DNA of 64,000 nt from positions 50,160-114,159 of the forward strand of contig QFNF01000005.1 of NCBI GenBank assembly GCA_003240755.1, given 5' to 3'. Position numbers and translations under genes: made by a program. Under the pieces are notes generated by a model, which had not been told where the DNA came from, ran no database searches, and saw nothing but the letters and a program-made list of their open reading frames with translations. The DNA comes from Sphingomonas hengshuiensis. GTDB taxonomy: Bacteria; Pseudomonadota; Alphaproteobacteria; Sphingomonadales; Sphingomonadaceae. Shown in pieces: positions 29,511 through 38,284 of the stretch (position 1 is the first letter of the stretch; every line of letters starts with the position of its first letter).

Positions 29511-30104
29511 ATGGACGTCATTCTGCTGGAACGCGTCGAGAAGCTCGGCGCCATCGGCGACGTGGTGAAGGTGAAGGACGGCTTTGCCCGTAACTTCCTG
29601 CTGCCGCGCAAGAAGGCGCTGCGCGCCAACGAAGCCAACAAGAAGGTGTTCGAGGCGAACCGTGAACGGATCGTCGCCGACAACGCCGCCCGCCGCACCG
29701 ACGCGGAAACCGAGGCCAAGACGCTGGAAGGCGTTTCGGTCACGCTGATCCGTCAGTCGTCGAACACCGGTCAGCTCTATGGTTCGGTCGCGGTGCGCGA
29801 CCTGGTCGAAGCGCTGGTCGCGGACGGTCACAAGGTCGACAAGTCGCAGATCGCGCTCGATCGTCCGATCAAGTCGATCGGCCTGCACGAGGTGAAGATC
29901 ACGCTGCATCCGGAAGTCGCCGTGACCGTCAAGGTCAACGTCGCCCGCTCTCCGGAAGAAGCCGAGATGCAGGCGCAGGGCGTCGACGTCATGGCTTCGA
30001 TGTTCGAGCGTGACGATGCCGGCTTCACCGAGGACTATGATCCCAACGCCGAACCGGGCGATATCGCTCGCGACGACGCGAACGGGGAAGAAGCGCAGGG
30101 CTGA
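29511..30104 (+). CDS. rplI: 50S ribosomal protein L9 with acidic C-terminal extension
   Basis: 197 residues against about 149 for a typical L9. The N-terminal rRNA-binding domain [19 protein letters not shown] with [14 protein letters not shown] is intact, followed by the connecting helix and the C-terminal domain ([31 protein letters not shown]). The last 45 or so residues are acidic and low in complexity ([18 protein letters not shown]). Such tails are known in sphingomonads. The gene is followed by a strong terminator. Confidence 0.97.
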   Translation: MDVILLERVEKLGAIGDVVKVKDGFARNFLLPRKKALRANEANKKVFEANRERIVADNAARRTDAETEAKTLEGVSVTLIRQSSNTGQLYGSVAVRDLVEALVADGHKVDKSQIALDRPIKSIGLHEVKITLHPEVAVTVKVNVARSPEEAEMQAQGVDVMASMFERDDAGFTEDYDPNAEPGDIARDDANGEEAQG

Positions 30105-30130
30105 TCCCCTCGCGCTGCAATCAGGGAAAA

Positions 30131-30159
30131 GGCCGCCGGAGCGATCCGGCGGCCTTTTT
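30131..30159 (+). terminator. Bidirectional rho-independent terminator after rplI
   Basis: Perfect 10-base stem GGCCGCCGGA/TCCGGCGGCC with loop GCGA, followed on the plus strand by TTTTT and on the minus strand by TTTT. It ends rpsF-rpsR-rplI, and could also end the small minus-strand transcript at 30193-30270. Confidence 0.9.
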
Positions 30160-30192
30160 CATTTGCCCGTGATGATTTGTCGAAGCGAACCG

Positions 30193-30270
30193 TCAGGGAC
30201 AGGTCACGCACGCTCCGATCACGGCGGCCAGCGGGATAAGGGAGAGGATTACGGGAAGCGCCTTTGCCAT
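30193..30270 (-). CDS. Possible 25-residue membrane peptide
   Basis: A short frame encoding MAKALPVILSLIPLAAVIGA followed by CVTCP and a stop. It is a single hydrophobic stretch with a positively charged start and two Cys near the end. AAGG lies seven bases before the ATG and the bidirectional terminator follows it at a suitable distance. It could be a tiny membrane protein or lipoprotein-like peptide. It may also be chance; no homologue is known to me. Confidence 0.35.
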   Translation of the reverse strand: MAKALPVILSLIPLAAVIGACVTCP

Positions 30271-30441
30271 CGGAATGCCTTGAATTGAGTAACGCAAGCC
30301 GTTCAAAGCGCCGCACAACAAAAGGTTTCATTTTGCTGAACGGTATATGTTCCAATTTGCAACTGATCCCATCCCCGACCGGAGGTGGTGATACGCTTGA
30401 CGCCCGGCGCATTGGGGCGTACGAGCGCCCCTCCCGCACAC

Positions 30442-30516
30442 GGCCCCTTCGTCTAGCGGTTAGGACGTCGCCCTCTCACGGCGAAAACACGAGTTCGATT
30501 CTCGTAGGGGTCACCA
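30442..30516 (+). tRNA. tRNA-Glu (anticodon CTC)
   Basis: The cloverleaf is complete: acceptor GGCCCCT/AGGGGTC, D arm with TCTAGCGGTTAGGA, anticodon stem TCGCC/GGCGA around CTCTCAC, giving anticodon CTC, T arm with GTTCGATTC, and an encoded CCA end. The body closely follows bacterial tRNA-Glu. It reads GAG. Confidence 0.93.
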
Positions 30517-30665
30517 GCGATTGCATGCATCTGGATGCATGGTCGCTTGCACGGCCCGGACATCGACGATCGTAAGCAGCAGACTGCTCCGGCGGAGAAG
30601 AGTCGACCACCGGTCCCGATTGGCCCCGTGAGACGAATGTCAGCGTCACGGCGTTCGGTCGAGCA

Positions 30666-32189
30666 CTAGAATGACACTTCCGCTCGTGCCGACAGCGTGT
30701 CGCCAGTGTCTCTCCCCGGTGCCACGCCAATCACATTGCCGGTTTGCCAGCGCGAATAATCGGCCATGAGGCGGAAATAATTGGTCAGGTGCCAATTCAG
30801 CCCTAGCGTCCACGTCGTGCCCGTGCCGCCCGACGGTACGTCGCTATAGTCAACATGCTCGTACCGCCCGACGAGCTCCAACGCCCCCCAACCGCCGCCG
30901 TCTCCCATCATCGGCTTCGTCACCCTTGGAGCGATCATCGTGCCGCTGCGCGTCTGATAGGGCACGGTCTCGCCGGTGATCCACCAGCCGCCGCTGATCG
31001 ACGTCGCCTTGTATGTCGCGTCCCCGAACGTCGCGGCAGGCCCCCGCTCGAGGCGCCGCTCGCCATACTCGCCATAGGCGTAGAGGGGGCCACGGAAGAT
31101 GCCGAGTTCCGCCCCGAAGGCCGAGGAACCATCGACACCGGTCAGTTCCGCCGAATCGACGCGGACATTGCCGCTGATCGCCCCGGCCATCAGGGTGTTG
31201 ACCGTCACCGTGGCGTTCCGTCCCGGCATCGCCTCGTCGTAGATCCAGCCGCCCAGATGCATGGCGCCATTGGTCCACACTACCGGGTTCCAGTGCGCAC
31301 GCGCGAGGAGGATGCGATTGTCGTTGCGTCCCGTATCCGCATCGATGCGATCGCCATGCACCGCGACGCTGGCATGCCAGTTCGGACCGCTTGCCCGTCC
31401 GGCCAGCCCCATGAGGAAGATGCCGCCATTCGGCGCCAGCGCCAGCGAGTTGACGTTCAGCGTTATGAACGGATTGGACTGGGCCGCAGTGGCGACGTCG
31501 ATCCCGCGATCGGTCAGCAGACTGCCCGCGCGGACATCAGCCTCGACCTCGCCGAAACGCTTGCGATATCCCACGAAGGTATTGACCACTTCCGTCTGGT
31601 TGCGGCGGAAATCGGTTTCGAACTGGTAGAAGAGATTGGCGCCGATGGTGCCCTGCGCGCCGACTCGGAACTGTCGCAACGTCGAGGTGGTGATGTTGCG
31701 GGCATCGGCGTTCGAACCGTTCGTCGTCTGCACATCCGCGAGGATGCGGCCGCGCGGCTTGAACGAGAAGGCGCCGTTGCGGCTGGTGAAGACGGGCGCG
31801 CCACGCGACCAGTCGACCTTCAGATCGGCCGGCACATCGGGCTGCCGCGCAGCGAACTCGATCCCTTGTCGGGGCGGTTCCATCTCGATCGCGCGTCGGG
31901 ATACGGCGCCCTCCTGCCTGGCTGTTGTCGAGGGTGCCGCGACGGGCGGGGAAGCGGAGGGCGCCGGCGCCTGCTGCGCCAGTTGCACCGCTGCGCCCTG
32001 CCTTGCGCGCGCGATCAGCGCGTCGGCACGCGCCCGGGTGAGCAGGCCGTTGCCGACCATCTCGTCGATCAGGGCCAGCAGCGTTCGGTAGGTCGCCTCG
32101 GTCTCGCCAATCTTTTCGCTCGATTGCGCACTTGCGATCTGCGGCGAAAGGAGCGCGGCCAGCGCCACCATCTTCAGAATTGCCTTCAT
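30666..32189 (-). CDS. Anion-selective outer-membrane porin, OprO/OprP family
   Basis: 507 residues. Signal peptide MKAILKMVALAALLSPQIA ending at SAQ, then a helical segment (about residues 25-70) that probably forms a periplasmic coiled coil, a Pro/Ala linker, and a beta-barrel from about residue 110 to the end, closing with Phe (SARAEVSF), as outer-membrane proteins do. Barrel motifs such as FKPRGRILADVQT and FRVGAQGTIGANLFYQFETDF are typical of phosphate-selective porins O and P, which pass anions. It lies 35 bases after the lyase gene on the same strand, with GGAGAGG before its start. It is therefore likely the last gene of the catabolic operon and may admit its anionic substrate. Confidence 0.88.
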   Translation of the reverse strand: MKAILKMVALAALLSPQIASAQSSEKIGETEATYRTLLALIDEMVGNGLLTRARADALIARARQGAAVQLAQQAPAPSASPPVAAPSTTARQEGAVSRRAIEMEPPRQGIEFAARQPDVPADLKVDWSRGAPVFTSRNGAFSFKPRGRILADVQTTNGSNADARNITTSTLRQFRVGAQGTIGANLFYQFETDFRRNQTEVVNTFVGYRKRFGEVEADVRAGSLLTDRGIDVATAAQSNPFITLNVNSLALAPNGGIFLMGLAGRASGPNWHASVAVHGDRIDADTGRNDNRILLARAHWNPVVWTNGAMHLGGWIYDEAMPGRNATVTVNTLMAGAISGNVRVDSAELTGVDGSSAFGAELGIFRGPLYAYGEYGERRLERGPAATFGDATYKATSISGGWWITGETVPYQTRSGTMIAPRVTKPMMGDGGGWGALELVGRYEHVDYSDVPSGGTGTTWTLGLNWHLTNYFRLMADYSRWQTGNVIGVAPGRDTGDTLSARAEVSF

Positions 32190-32224
32190 CTACCTCTCCA
32201 CCGCCGCTCTGTTGAGCGTACGGG

Positions 32225-33028
32225 TCATTGTTCGAGCCGGGACAATCGTTCTGCCCGGTCCAGTAGCGCGCGTGCGCGGATGCGAACCGGTTCGTCCACC
32301 ATTGCGCCGTCCACCGCGGCCGCGCCGTCACCGCTGCCGAGCACCCGCTCGGCCCAGCGGATCTCGTCCCGCCCGGGCATGAAGCCTGCCCTGGTTGCAG
32401 GTACCTGACGGGGGTGGATCAGCAGCTTGCCGCCGAACCCCAATGCGCGGGCATGGCGCGCATCGTCCTGCGTGATCGCGGCGTCCGCGACATCGGTCGT
32501 CACGCCGTCCAGCGGTTGCGGCAGGTTCGCCAGTCGCGACGCGACCACCAGTTCGGCCCGCGCCGCCGCCAGCGCGACCCGCACATGATCGCATCCCAGA
32601 TCGGCGGCATAGTCCACGGACCCGAACGCCAGGCGTTCAACATGCCCGCCGGACGCGACTGCACGTGCGTCGGCAATGCCGCGTACCGTTTCGACCAGCG
32701 CTATCACCGGTGCCACCGCAGCGACCCGCGCAAGGGGAGCGGCATGGTCGGCTTTCGGAAGCATGACCGCGGCGATCGGCAAGCGGGCGACCGCGGCAAG
32801 ATCGTCCTCGAACCACGGGGTTCCGGCTGCGTTGACGCGGACGATCACGGGCAGGTCGGTAAAACCGGCGTCCAGCGCCGAGCGGGCGGCTTCCTTGCGA
32901 TCCGGGGAAACCGCATCCTCAAGGTCGAGGATCACCGCATCGGCGCCGCTCCCTGCCGCCTTAACGAACCGCTCCGGGCGGTCGGCCGGGACGAACAGTG
33001 GCGCAACGATGCTGGCGATCCTGCTCAT
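32225..33028 (-). CDS. CitE-like acyl-CoA lyase (HpcH/HpaI family, probable citramalyl- or malyl-CoA lyase)
   Basis: 267 residues, a TIM-barrel of the CitE/citramalyl-CoA lyase type. Motifs: LFVPADRPERFVKAA, VILDLEDAV with the conserved Glu-Asp, VIVRVNAAGTPWFEDDL, IALVETVRGI with the metal-binding Glu, AFGSVDYAADLG with the metal-binding Asp, and GKLLIHPRQV. The family splits a 3-hydroxy-3-carboxy-acyl-CoA into an acyl-CoA (acetyl-CoA) and a 2-oxo acid (pyruvate or glyoxylate). The start overlaps the hydratase stop (ATGA). With the hydratase and CoA-transferase it forms an Ict-Ich-Ccl-like set, as in itaconate degradation; (S)-citramalyl-CoA is the most likely substrate, by inference. Confidence 0.85.
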   Translation of the reverse strand: MSRIASIVAPLFVPADRPERFVKAAGSGADAVILDLEDAVSPDRKEAARSALDAGFTDLPVIVRVNAAGTPWFEDDLAAVARLPIAAVMLPKADHAAPLARVAAVAPVIALVETVRGIADARAVASGGHVERLAFGSVDYAADLGCDHVRVALAAARAELVVASRLANLPQPLDGVTTDVADAAITQDDARHARALGFGGKLLIHPRQVPATRAGFMPGRDEIRWAERVLGSGDGAAAVDGAMVDEPVRIRARALLDRAERLSRLEQ

Positions 33029-33879
33029 TCCCAATGCGCCTTCGCCTGCATCGCGACCGGCCCCTGGGGACGGGTCGTCCACAGTTCCATCGTATCGCCC
33101 GCCACCTTGCCGGCGTGCAGGCACATCAGGTCGTTCCCGAACAGCGTCGACAGGCTGCGAAACGAGAAGCGACGGGGCAGGCAGCCTGCCCGCTCCCGGA
33201 TGGCGAGATGGAGCAGGAGCGTTGCCTGAAGCGGGCCATGGACCACCAGCCCCGGATACCCCTCCACGCCCGTGGCATAGGGATGATCGTAATGGATGCG
33301 ATGGCCGTTGAAGGTCAGCGCCGAGTAGCGGAACAGCAACGGCGCCGTCGGCACAAGCGAGAGGACCGCCGCACCCAGCGGTGCCGGCGTCGGCCGGGTT
33401 GTCGTGGGAGCACCGTTGTCCAGGGCGCGATAGACGATCGTCTGCCGATCGCGCACCGCGATCGCGTCGCCACTTTCGACCTGATGCTCGACCGTGACGA
33501 AGCACAGGGTTCCGGATCGGCCCTGCTTGACGACCACGTCGGCGATCCGGGACAGTTGGCGGACAGTATCCCCGACCCTCAGTTCCCCTTCGAAAAGGAT
33601 GTCACTCCCCGCCCACATGCGGCGCGGCAGCGGTACGGGGGGCAGGAACCCGCCGCGCGCGGGATGGCCGTCCTCGCCCAGCGCATCCATCGGCGCGGCC
33701 GGCTGGCACAGGCAGAAGTGAATGAGCCGCGGCGCCGGATCGCCCGCGCGCGGGCAAGCGCCCGACAGGCCCAGCGTCGTGTGGAAGCGTTCGGCCAAGG
33801 CCGGGGTCAACACATCCGTCGCGACCTCTTCCCGGCCGATCCAGGTCCGCAGATGCTCTATATCGATCGGCTCGCTCAT
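33025..33879 (-). CDS. MaoC/HTD2-like acyl-CoA hydratase (mesaconyl-C4-CoA or itaconyl-CoA hydratase type)
   Basis: 284 residues with two hot-dog domains. The N-terminal domain is degenerate and contains PRRMWAGSDILFEGELRVGD. The C-terminal domain carries the hydratase 2 motif in the form FRYSALTFNGHRIHYDHPYA, at about residues 183-202, with the catalytic Asp/His region. This layout is that of mesaconyl-C4-CoA hydratase and itaconyl-CoA hydratase (Ich), which add water to form citramalyl-CoA or a related hydroxyacyl-CoA. It overlaps its neighbours on both sides by four bases, so it is translated with the CoA-transferase and lyase. Confidence 0.85.
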   Translation of the reverse strand: MSEPIDIEHLRTWIGREEVATDVLTPALAERFHTTLGLSGACPRAGDPAPRLIHFCLCQPAAPMDALGEDGHPARGGFLPPVPLPRRMWAGSDILFEGELRVGDTVRQLSRIADVVVKQGRSGTLCFVTVEHQVESGDAIAVRDRQTIVYRALDNGAPTTTRPTPAPLGAAVLSLVPTAPLLFRYSALTFNGHRIHYDHPYATGVEGYPGLVVHGPLQATLLLHLAIRERAGCLPRRFSFRSLSTLFGNDLMCLHAGKVAGDTMELWTTRPQGPVAMQAKAHWE

Positions 33880-34994
33880 GCTGCATGCTCCGATGCGTCG
33901 TTGCCCAAGGCCGGAACCGGGCGATAGTCCCGCGTCTCCCCCATCAGGCGGGGTGCGGGGGCGGGAATGGCAACGGGACCAGCCGGAGTATCGACGGTGA
34001 TCCGGCGCAGATGCGGGTGGACCGACAGCGCCGCCATGTCATTGACCCCGGCAAAGGCGACATCGGCCGCGATCAGCCGGTCACGCGCCTCCCCCTCGCG
34101 CATGAAGGCAAAGGCGTCGGCCACCAGCGCGTCGGTGTCGGCGCGGTGTCGCACCCGCGCGACGTTGGTCGAGAAGCGCGGATCGGCGCCATAGCCGGCG
34201 TCGCCGAGGAATATCTCCGCGAACTTGCGCCATTCGCGGTCGGACTGGATCGACAGCAGCATCTGCTTGCCGTCGCGGGTGGTGAATACCCCGTAAGGCG
34301 CGATCGAGGGATGGGCGAGGCCGATGCGTTGCGGAGGTCGACCACCTTCCTGATGCAGCAGCGGCACGGTGAGCCAGTCCGCCATCACGTCGAACATCGA
34401 CACGCGGATATCCGCGCCCTCGCCGGTGATGCCGCGCGCGATCAGCGCTTCGAGAATCGCGGCATGGGCGGTGGCGCCGGTCGCGATATCGACGATCGAA
34501 ATGCCGACGCGCGCGGCCGCCTCCGGCCCGCCCGTCACCGACGACAGGCCGGATTCCGCCTGGATCAGCAGGTCATAGGCCTTGCGATCGGCCATCGGCC
34601 CGTCCTCGCCATAACCGCTGATCGAGCAGAGGATCAGGCGGGGATGGCTTTGCCGCAGCTTTTCCGGCGCGAAGCCGAGCCGGGCGAGCGCGCCGGGTTT
34701 CAGATTCTGCACCAGCACGTCCGCGCCGTCGATCAGCCGCGCCAGCTCCGCCTTGCCCGCCGGGGTGGCGAGATCGAGGATGACCGATTCCTTGCCGCGA
34801 TTGAGCCACACGAAATAGCTGCTCTGCCCACCCGCCACGACATCGTCATAGCCGCGCGCGAAATCGCCTTCGGGTCGTTCGACCTTGACCACCCGCGCGC
34901 CGGCATCGGCGAGACGCGAGGTGCAGAAGGGCGCCGCGACCGCCTGTTCGATCGCGATGACGGTCAGCCCGTCGAGGGGAAGCCGCGCGCGCAT
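33876..34994 (-). CDS. Class III CoA-transferase, CaiB/BaiF family
   Basis: 372 residues. The family moves CoA from one carboxylate thioester, often succinyl-CoA, to another acid. Motifs: LADAGARVVKVERPEGD near the N-terminus, YFVWLNRGKESVILDL, and the aspartate nucleophile in RKAYDLLIQAESGL (about Asp141). Two interlocked rings are expected. The start ATG at 34994 overlaps the stop of the acyl-CoA dehydrogenase gene by one base (TGATG). The end overlaps the hydratase start. It probably activates the acid made by the aldehyde dehydrogenase of this operon. Similar enzymes act on itaconate, citramalate and methylsuccinate-like acids. Confidence 0.88.
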   Translation of the reverse strand: MRARLPLDGLTVIAIEQAVAAPFCTSRLADAGARVVKVERPEGDFARGYDDVVAGGQSSYFVWLNRGKESVILDLATPAGKAELARLIDGADVLVQNLKPGALARLGFAPEKLRQSHPRLILCSISGYGEDGPMADRKAYDLLIQAESGLSSVTGGPEAAARVGISIVDIATGATAHAAILEALIARGITGEGADIRVSMFDVMADWLTVPLLHQEGGRPPQRIGLAHPSIAPYGVFTTRDGKQMLLSIQSDREWRKFAEIFLGDAGYGADPRFSTNVARVRHRADTDALVADAFAFMREGEARDRLIAADVAFAGVNDMAALSVHPHLRRITVDTPAGPVAIPAPAPRLMGETRDYRPVPALGNDASEHAA

Positions 34995-36157
34995 CAATAG
35001 GACCGCGGCAGGCCGAGGATATGTTCGGCGACGTAGGAGTAGATCAGGTTCGTGGAGATGGGCGCGACCTGGTACAGCCGCGTCTCGCGGAACTTGCGCT
35101 CCACATCATATTCGTTGGCGAAGCCGAAGCCGCCGTGGAACTGGATACAGGCGTTGGCCGCCTCCCACGAGGCTTTGGCGGCGAGATATTTAGCCATGTT
35201 CGCCTGCGCGCCGCACGGCTCGCCTGCGTCATAGCGTCGGCACGACTCGAACCGCATCAGGTTCGCCGCTTCCACCTCGATGAAGGCGTCGGCGATGGGG
35301 AATTGCACGCCCTGGTTCTGGCCGATCGGGCGGCCGAACACGACGCGTTCCTTCACATAGGAGGACACGCGGTCGATGAACCAATAGCCGTCACCGATGC
35401 ATTCCGCCGCGATCAGCGCGCGCTCCGCGTTGAGACCGGTCAGGATATATTTGAACCCCTGCCCCTCCTCACCGATCAGGTTTTCGGCGGGAATCTCCAG
35501 ATTATCGAAGAACAGCTCGTTGGTTTCATGGTTGACCATGTTGGGGATCGGCTGAACCTTCATCCCGTTGGCCACCGCGTCCTTCACATCGACGATGAAG
35601 ATCGACAGCCCCTCGGACTTCTTCCTCACCTCGGCGAGCGGAGTGGTGCGCGCCAGCAGGATCATCAGGTCCGAATGCTGGACGCGGCTGATCCACACCT
35701 TCTGGCCGCTGATGACGTAGCGGTCGCCCTTGCGGATGGCGGTGGTCTTGATCTTGGTGGTGTCGGTGCCGGTCGTAGGCTCGGTCACGGCCATCGACTG
35801 GAGGCGAAGCTCGCCCGTCGCGATCTTGGGCAGATATTTCCGCCGTTGCTCTTCCGATCCATGGCGGACCAGCGTGTTCATGTTGTACATCTGGCCGTGG
35901 CAGGCACCCGAATTGCCGCCCGCGCGGTTGATTTCCTCCATGATGACCGAGGCTTCGGTCAGGCCCAGCCCGGACCCGCCATAGGCTTCGGGAATCAGCG
36001 CCGCCATCCAGCCCGCCCTGGTCAGCGCATCGACGAACGCTTCGGGATAGGTGCGCTCCTCATCGACCTTGCGGTGATATTCGTCGGGGAACTCGCTGCA
36101 CAATGCGCGCACCGCGTCGCGGATCTCGTCGAAGCCCTCTCCGGCCGTCGTCTGCAT
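34994..36157 (-). CDS. Acyl-CoA dehydrogenase of the catabolic operon
   Basis: 387 residues with the usual three-domain acyl-CoA dehydrogenase fold: AVTEPTTGTDTTKIKTTA (FAD and substrate contact), VISGQKVWISRVQHSD, and the C-terminal FHGGFGFANEYDVERKFRE. The place of the usual C-terminal catalytic Glu (YEGT) reads APIS. Glu245 in GLNAERALI occupies the alternative catalytic position used by isovaleryl-CoA and long-chain dehydrogenases. It therefore likely remains active with that residue, and a branched short substrate is plausible. The start MQTTAGEGF has GAGGAAG upstream. A longer frame extending to 36859 reads antisense-like through the aldehyde dehydrogenase gene and is not real. Confidence 0.88.
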   Translation of the reverse strand: MQTTAGEGFDEIRDAVRALCSEFPDEYHRKVDEERTYPEAFVDALTRAGWMAALIPEAYGGSGLGLTEASVIMEEINRAGGNSGACHGQMYNMNTLVRHGSEEQRRKYLPKIATGELRLQSMAVTEPTTGTDTTKIKTTAIRKGDRYVISGQKVWISRVQHSDLMILLARTTPLAEVRKKSEGLSIFIVDVKDAVANGMKVQPIPNMVNHETNELFFDNLEIPAENLIGEEGQGFKYILTGLNAERALIAAECIGDGYWFIDRVSSYVKERVVFGRPIGQNQGVQFPIADAFIEVEAANLMRFESCRRYDAGEPCGAQANMAKYLAAKASWEAANACIQFHGGFGFANEYDVERKFRETRLYQVAPISTNLIYSYVAEHILGLPRSY

Positions 36158-36176
36158 GGTTCTTCCTCTTGTTGTC

Positions 36177-37661
36177 TCAGCGCATGACGAACGGGTTGGG
36201 CACGTCGTCTGCCAGGTTGATCCAGACGCATTTGGTCTGAAGATATTCAACGATCGCGTGCTGCCCGCTCTCGCGGCCGATGCCCGACTTCTTGTAGCCG
36301 CCGAACGGCGCCATGAAGCTGACCGCGCGATAGGTGTTGACCCACACCGTGCCCGCGCGCAGCCGGTCCGACATGGTGATCGCGCGGGCGATGCTGGACG
36401 TCCACACGCCCGCGGCGAGGCCGTAGATGCTGTCGTTGGCGATCCGCACCGCATCGTCGTCGTCGTCGAAGGGGATGATCGACAGGACCGGGCCGAACAC
36501 CTCCTCGCGCGCGATGCGCATGTCGTTGTGCACGTCGGCGAAGATCGTCGGCTCCACGAACCAGCCACGGCCGAGCGCCGCATCGTCGGGCCGCTTGCCG
36601 CCCAGGACGCAGCGCGCCCCGTCAGCCCGCGCGATATCGATATAGGACAGCACCTTGTCGCGCTGCTGCATCGTCGTGATCGGCCCGACCTGCGTCGCCG
36701 CATCCATCGGATCGCCCAGCTTCGCGGTTTGGGCGATCGCGACGATCCGGTCGACGACCGCGTCGTACACCGACCGCTGCACCAGTACGCGCGAGCCGGC
36801 GATGCACGTCTGCCCCGATGCCGCGAAGATCCCGGAAATCGCACCCTTGGCGGCGTCATCCAGATTGGCGTCGGCGAAGATGATGTTCGGAGACTTGCCG
36901 CCCAGTTCCAGCGTCACATGCTTGATGTGCTTCGCCGCCTGCTGATAGATGTGCGCGCCCGTCGCGTCGCCGCCGGTAAAGGCGATCTTGGCGACGAGGG
37001 GATGTTCGACCAGCGTGGGGCCGACCTCGCCGCCGAAACCGGTGACGGTGTTGACGACGCCCGCCGGAAAGCCCGCCTCGGCGAACAGTCTGGCGAATTC
37101 CAGCGTCGAGGCGGAGGTGAACTCGCTGGGCTTGATGACGACCGTACACCCCGCCGCCAGCGCCGGCGCCAGTTTCCACGCGAGCAGCAGCAGCGGCGAG
37201 TTCCACGGCGTGATCGCCACCACCACGCCCAGCGGCTCGCGCCTGGTATAGCTGAACATCTGCGGCTTGTCGGTGGGCAGCACGGCGCCCTCGATCTTGT
37301 CGGCAAGGCCACCGAAATAGTGGAACCATTCGGGGATGTAGCGGACCTGGCCCAGCATCTCGGCATACAGCTTGCCGTTGTCGCGGACCTCCAGCGCGGC
37401 GAGCTTCTCCGCATCGCGTTCGATCAGGTCGGCCAGACGGCGCAGCAGCTTGCCGCGTTGCGTCGCCGTCAGCTTCGGCCAGTCACCCCCGGTAAAGGCC
37501 GCGTGCGCCGCCTCCACCGCCGCGGCCGCATCGGCCGCGCCGCCGTGCGGCAGCTCCGCCCAGTCCCGGCCGTCGAACGGGTTGGCGCTGGCGAACCATC
37601 CGCCGTCCTTCGCCGCGACCTCGCGGCCACCGACGATATTGTGGAAGCGTGTCAGCGCCAT
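36177..37661 (-). CDS. Aldehyde dehydrogenase (NAD(P)-dependent)
   Basis: 494 residues of the ALDH superfamily. Active-site residues are intact: Asn154 in TPWNSPL, Glu252 in LELGGKSPN, Cys286 in GQTCIAGSR; the C-terminal PFGGYKKSGIGRESG is also present. It oxidises an aldehyde to an acid. Position between the decarboxylase and the CoA-transferase suggests it takes the aldehyde from decarboxylation of a 2-oxo acid. It lies 11 bases after the beta subunit stop and 19 bases before the dehydrogenase gene. Confidence 0.93.
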   Translation of the reverse strand: MALTRFHNIVGGREVAAKDGGWFASANPFDGRDWAELPHGGAADAAAAVEAAHAAFTGGDWPKLTATQRGKLLRRLADLIERDAEKLAALEVRDNGKLYAEMLGQVRYIPEWFHYFGGLADKIEGAVLPTDKPQMFSYTRREPLGVVVAITPWNSPLLLLAWKLAPALAAGCTVVIKPSEFTSASTLEFARLFAEAGFPAGVVNTVTGFGGEVGPTLVEHPLVAKIAFTGGDATGAHIYQQAAKHIKHVTLELGGKSPNIIFADANLDDAAKGAISGIFAASGQTCIAGSRVLVQRSVYDAVVDRIVAIAQTAKLGDPMDAATQVGPITTMQQRDKVLSYIDIARADGARCVLGGKRPDDAALGRGWFVEPTIFADVHNDMRIAREEVFGPVLSIIPFDDDDDAVRIANDSIYGLAAGVWTSSIARAITMSDRLRAGTVWVNTYRAVSFMAPFGGYKKSGIGRESGQHAIVEYLQTKCVWINLADDVPNPFVMR

Positions 37662-37672
37662 GTCCGCCTCCT

Positions 37673-38284
37673 TCAGATCGGCGCGTGGCCCAGCGCCGCG
37701 CGGAACCGGTTCTTGATGTAAACGCCGTCGCGGGGCGGCAGGACGCGCGGCGGGTTCTCCGCCCGGATCTTGATCGTCGCGAGCTTCGTCCCCGTGCGGT
37801 CGGCGATCCGGGTACGCAGTTCCTCCACGCCGGCCATGTCGTCGATCCGCTTCGTCCAGGCATATCCCAGCGCGGCCGCCACGCGGTCGATCTCCACGCC
37901 GCGCCCGGCATGGCTTTCCTGCAATCCCGTTTCGCCGAAATGCCCGTTGTCGAGCACCGCGATCGTCAGGTTGGGCGGCTGACGGATGCCGATCGTCGCC
38001 AGCGCGCCGAACCCCATCATCAGTTCGCCGTCGCCCGTCACGACGACCACCGACCGGTCGGGCCGTGCGGTGGCCAGGCCCAGCCCGACCATCGCCGCGC
38101 TGCCCATCGCCGCCCAGAGATAGTAGTTCCCGTCATGATCGCCCGCCGCCATCACGTCGTAGCTGGCCGAACCCAGCCCGGTGACTACCAGCAGGTCGCC
38201 GCGATCGCGCAGCAGCGTCGAGACGACCTCGCGCCGGTCGAGCGGGCCGCCAAGCTGGTGGCCGGTCTTGCTTACTTGACCCAC
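37673..38284 (-). CDS. ThDP-dependent 2-oxo acid decarboxylase, beta (C-terminal) subunit
   Basis: 203 residues from a GTG at 38284 that overlaps the alpha subunit gene by 13 bases. It matches the C-terminal half of ThDP enzymes of the sulfopyruvate/phosphonopyruvate decarboxylase type (ComE-like): AAMGSAAMVGLGLA, the ThDP-Mg motif GDGELMMGFGALATIG ending at LDNGHFGETG (Gly84-Asp85-Gly86 to Asn113). The family decarboxylates small anionic 2-oxo acids to aldehydes. The alternative, a sulfopyruvate-specific role, is not supported by the rest of the operon, which has no sulfonate genes. Confidence 0.87.
   Translation of the reverse strand: MGQVSKTGHQLGGPLDRREVVSTLLRDRGDLLVVTGLGSASYDVMAAGDHDGNYYLWAAMGSAAMVGLGLATARPDRSVVVVTGDGELMMGFGALATIGIRQPPNLTIAVLDNGHFGETGLQESHAGRGVEIDRVAAALGYAWTKRIDDMAGVEELRTRIADRTGTKLATIKIRAENPPRVLPPRDGVYIKNRFRAALGHAPI

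Noticed and set aside
34994..36859. Long frame suggesting an N-terminal extension of about 230 residues on the acyl-CoA dehydrogenase
   Set aside because: The extra part overlaps the aldehyde dehydrogenase gene out of frame and is Arg/Ser-rich; a good ribosome-binding site precedes the internal ATG at 36157.
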